A stretch of 64,000 bases of DNA, from positions 1,240,001-1,304,000 of the forward strand of contig NZ_CP096270.1 of NCBI RefSeq assembly GCF_023204835.1. Reading direction: 5' to 3'. Positions 62,684 through 64,000 of the stretch are shown one piece after another. Below the pieces are notes generated by a model. That model ran no database searches. It worked only from the letters and a program-made list of their open reading frames with translations, and was not told the origin of the DNA. How positions within the stretch are numbered: position 1 is the first letter of the stretch; each line of letters starts with the position of its first letter. Source of the stretch: Salinarchaeum laminariae (GTDB lineage: Archaea > Halobacteriota > Halobacteria > Halobacteriales > Salinarchaeaceae). A program made the translations under genes and the position numbers.

Positions 62684-62840
62684 CCACAGGGGTTTCGCGC
62701 GATTCGACAGATAACTTTCGGGTGGGAATGGAAGGGGCCGACCGCTCGTGGCTTCCGACGACGTAAGCACCGCAGGCGAGCGCCAGCGAGCCGAGGAGCG
62801 CAACGAGTCAGAAGCCGCGAGCGGGAGGGGGCTTCCAAAC
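62684..62840 (+). repeat. Dispersed hairpin repeat, module E
   Basis: Lead-in CCACAGGGGTTTCGCGCGATTCG, core CGGGTGGGAATGGAAGGGG to GCGGGAGGGGGCTTCCAAA. GCTCGTGGCTTC near the left end pairs with GAAGCCGCGAGC near the right end over 12 positions (one G-U). The 21-nt lead-in segment at 62698-62718 recurs at 62874-62894 with three changes, so the core is bracketed by a direct repeat. It fills most of the 303-nt spacer before the lipoprotein gene. Confidence 0.8.
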
Positions 62841-62921
62841 GAACACTGCCATACTGGAAGGACCCTGTTCACAGCGCGATTCGGTAGAAAACTTATGCCA
62901 GCCACGTCAGTTGGCTGTCGT

Positions 62922-63596
62922 ATGCACAGGTCCCCCTCCCGACGAGCGTTCGCCGCGCTCGCCGCTACCGCCGTCGCCGGTTGTCTGAGCGTTCCGAACC
63001 GCCACGCCTCGAACGACGAGCCAGCGAACGAGAGCGACCCTGACGACAACTCTGGTCTTCGCGATCGCGTTCAGACGAACTGCACCACGTCGATGGCGTC
63101 GCCGGATCCCTATCCTGACCTCCAGATCGAGTACGACGACGTTCCCGAGGACGCTGGCGTGGCGATGTGCGTCCAGGCTGTCCAGCCGTTCACAGATGAT
63201 TCACCGGCCAAGATCGCCGTGGAGTTGACGAACGTCAGCGATTCGTCGGCGACGTACGGTTTCGGAATCAGTCCGCCATGGGGCGGCGTGTTCGCGGAGC
63301 ACGTCCAACAGGAGGCGACGCTCATTTTCGTACCAGACTACCGCGAACATGTCGGAAGCGAGGGGTTGATTCCGCAACGGGCGACGGACGGCTGCTGGCG
63401 GGCTCAATCGCTCTATAGCGGCGAGGACATCGGTCTGACTGCCACCGTTGATCCCGCCGAGACGATTCGAGAGGAGTACACGATCCTGGCGGCCGAAGGG
63501 AGCGCGTGCCTCACGCAGGGCACATACCGATCCGAGGAAGCGCACTACGACCCGGTCCCGGACGCCTGGGGTTTCGATATCACGCTGTCGGCGTGA
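62922..63596 (+). CDS. Small exported lipoprotein, family unknown
   Basis: A 224-residue protein with a short signal (SRRAFAALAATAVAGC, lipobox ending at Cys20; two adjacent Arg suggest Tat) and a Ser/Asp/Glu tether. The mature domain has paired cysteines (NCTT near 50, MCVQ near 80, GCWR near 150, ACLT near 195) and an immunoglobulin-like strand pattern (KIAVELTNVSDSSATYGFGISPPWGGVF). No family recognised. The ATG at 62922 was preferred to 62895 because the TTATGC box at 62893 would be in place for a leaderless transcript. Confidence 0.7.
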   Translation: MHRSPSRRAFAALAATAVAGCLSVPNRHASNDEPANESDPDDNSGLRDRVQTNCTTSMASPDPYPDLQIEYDDVPEDAGVAMCVQAVQPFTDDSPAKIAVELTNVSDSSATYGFGISPPWGGVFAEHVQQEATLIFVPDYREHVGSEGLIPQRATDGCWRAQSLYSGEDIGLTATVDPAETIREEYTILAAEGSACLTQGTYRSEEAHYDPVPDAWGFDITLSA

Positions 63597-63610
63597 CCGC
63601 ATGCACCGGT

Positions 63611-63976
63611 TCACTGTTCTTCGAGCGGCACGCGCTCACAAACGTCGTCGTACGATCGATCGCTCGATACGATCGGATCACCGTCAGCGGCGACCGCGTG
63701 CAGTGCATCGAATGGGGTCAGTCCTCGATCGCTCACATAGCTCGCGGCTGCGAGCACACGCTCCTCGTCGCCACGGACGTCCAGAAGTGCACTCGCCTCC
63801 GTCACTGTTCGCTCAACGTTTCGTTCCTCCCGGTATGCAACGAGCATCAGTTCGATCAGCGTGAGGTATGAGGTCCAGAGGTCGTCCTCGTGCTTCCTGA
63901 ACACCCGTTCCGCCGGTTCGGAGAGCCAGTCGTCGTCTTTGATGAGCGCAAGCAGAAAGTCAGCTTCCGCGTACAT
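63611..63976 (-). CDS. PIN-domain (VapC-like) toxin
   Basis: A 121-residue PIN-domain RNase: YAEADFLLALIKDDDWLSEPAERVF supplies the first Asp, TSYLTLIELMLVAYREERN the Glu, and LTPFDALHAVAADGDPIVSSDRSYDDV the last acidic cluster. VapC toxins cut specific RNAs and are held by a partner antitoxin. The ATG overlaps the stop of an upstream gene (TGATG), which runs out of the window: the classic toxin-antitoxin arrangement, antitoxin first. Confidence 0.9.
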   Translation of the reverse strand: MYAEADFLLALIKDDDWLSEPAERVFRKHEDDLWTSYLTLIELMLVAYREERNVERTVTEASALLDVRGDEERVLAAASYVSDRGLTPFDALHAVAADGDPIVSSDRSYDDVCERVPLEEQ

Positions 63977-64000
63977 CACTCGCCTGCGTCGTCGATTGCG
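63976..64000 (-). CDS. Antitoxin of the PIN toxin, only its last codons
   Basis: The minus strand reads AIDDAGE and a stop TGA (63976-63978) that shares bases with the toxin ATG. Only seven codons are inside the window, so the antitoxin type cannot be named; the assignment rests on the overlap and on the toxin gene that follows. Confidence 0.5.

Overview
The window is a piece of a haloarchaeal (class Halobacteria) chromosome. The support is high GC with G/C-ending codons, very acidic predicted proteins, Tat (twin-arginine) lipoprotein signals on nearly every secreted binding protein, TATA boxes about 25 nt ahead of start codons (leaderless mRNAs), an S-layer glycoprotein with a C-terminal sorting tail, a bacterio-opsin-activator-type regulator, HalOD1 and DUF7331-like small proteins, archaeal ribosomal protein S8e and archaeal Trm1. 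I cannot fix the genus from sequence alone.

Layout. 1-9 kb: an edge-truncated creatininase-family gene, a large chemotaxis transducer with an unusual C-terminal helix-hairpin-helix domain, two facing exported lipoproteins (one DyP-peroxidase-like, one CRTAC1/ASPIC-UnbV-like) and a HEAT-repeat protein. 9.5-15.7 kb: a complete peptide-type ABC importer operon (binding protein, two permeases, two ATPases). 15.8-17 kb: a lone MoxR ATPase and tRNA-Ser(CGA). 17.2-21.6 kb: an iron/cobalamin-type ABC importer operon with an internal FAD oxidoreductase; its promoter is bracketed by two DtxR/SirR-like palindromes. 21.6-26.4 kb: small membrane proteins, a leuA/cimA-type synthase with a structured leader, a MITE-like element and two small conserved proteins. 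26.7-29.8 kb: the S-layer glycoprotein and a membrane-anchored blue-copper protein. 29.8-34.2 kb: an SRPBCC protein, a glutamine amidotransferase, Trm1 and a YihY/BrkB membrane protein. 34.5-38.3 kb: two tandem glutamine synthetases and a divergent Lrp-type regulator. 38.5-43.5 kb: S8e, a TatD-like hydrolase, an NYN protein, gcvT and gcvH, and small regulators. 43.5-52.2 kb: a second MITE-like element, a YkgJ protein, and the phosphate operon pstS-pstC-pstA-pstB-phoU plus an AbrB-PhoU fusion. 52.3-64 kb: enoyl-CoA hydratase, SRPBCC protein, class V aminotransferase, PspA, a HalOD1/small-protein pair, a large PAS/GAF/Bat regulator, a DHH phosphoesterase, a lipoprotein, and a PIN-domain toxin with its antitoxin cut by the right edge.

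The most interesting material is non-coding. A dispersed repeat family (six modules, at about 21.6, 24.2, 24.5, 43.7, 55.0 and 62.7 kb) has conserved ends and an interior in which unrelated sequences keep base pairing, as expected of a structured RNA or a DNA hairpin element. Two of the loci are wrapped in terminal inverted repeats and look like MITEs. Both glnA genes end in a twin hairpin module with compensatory changes, and three serial hairpins at 34.35-34.44 kb share one 11-nt loop on unrelated stems. There is no rRNA, CRISPR array, transposase or integrase gene in the window.
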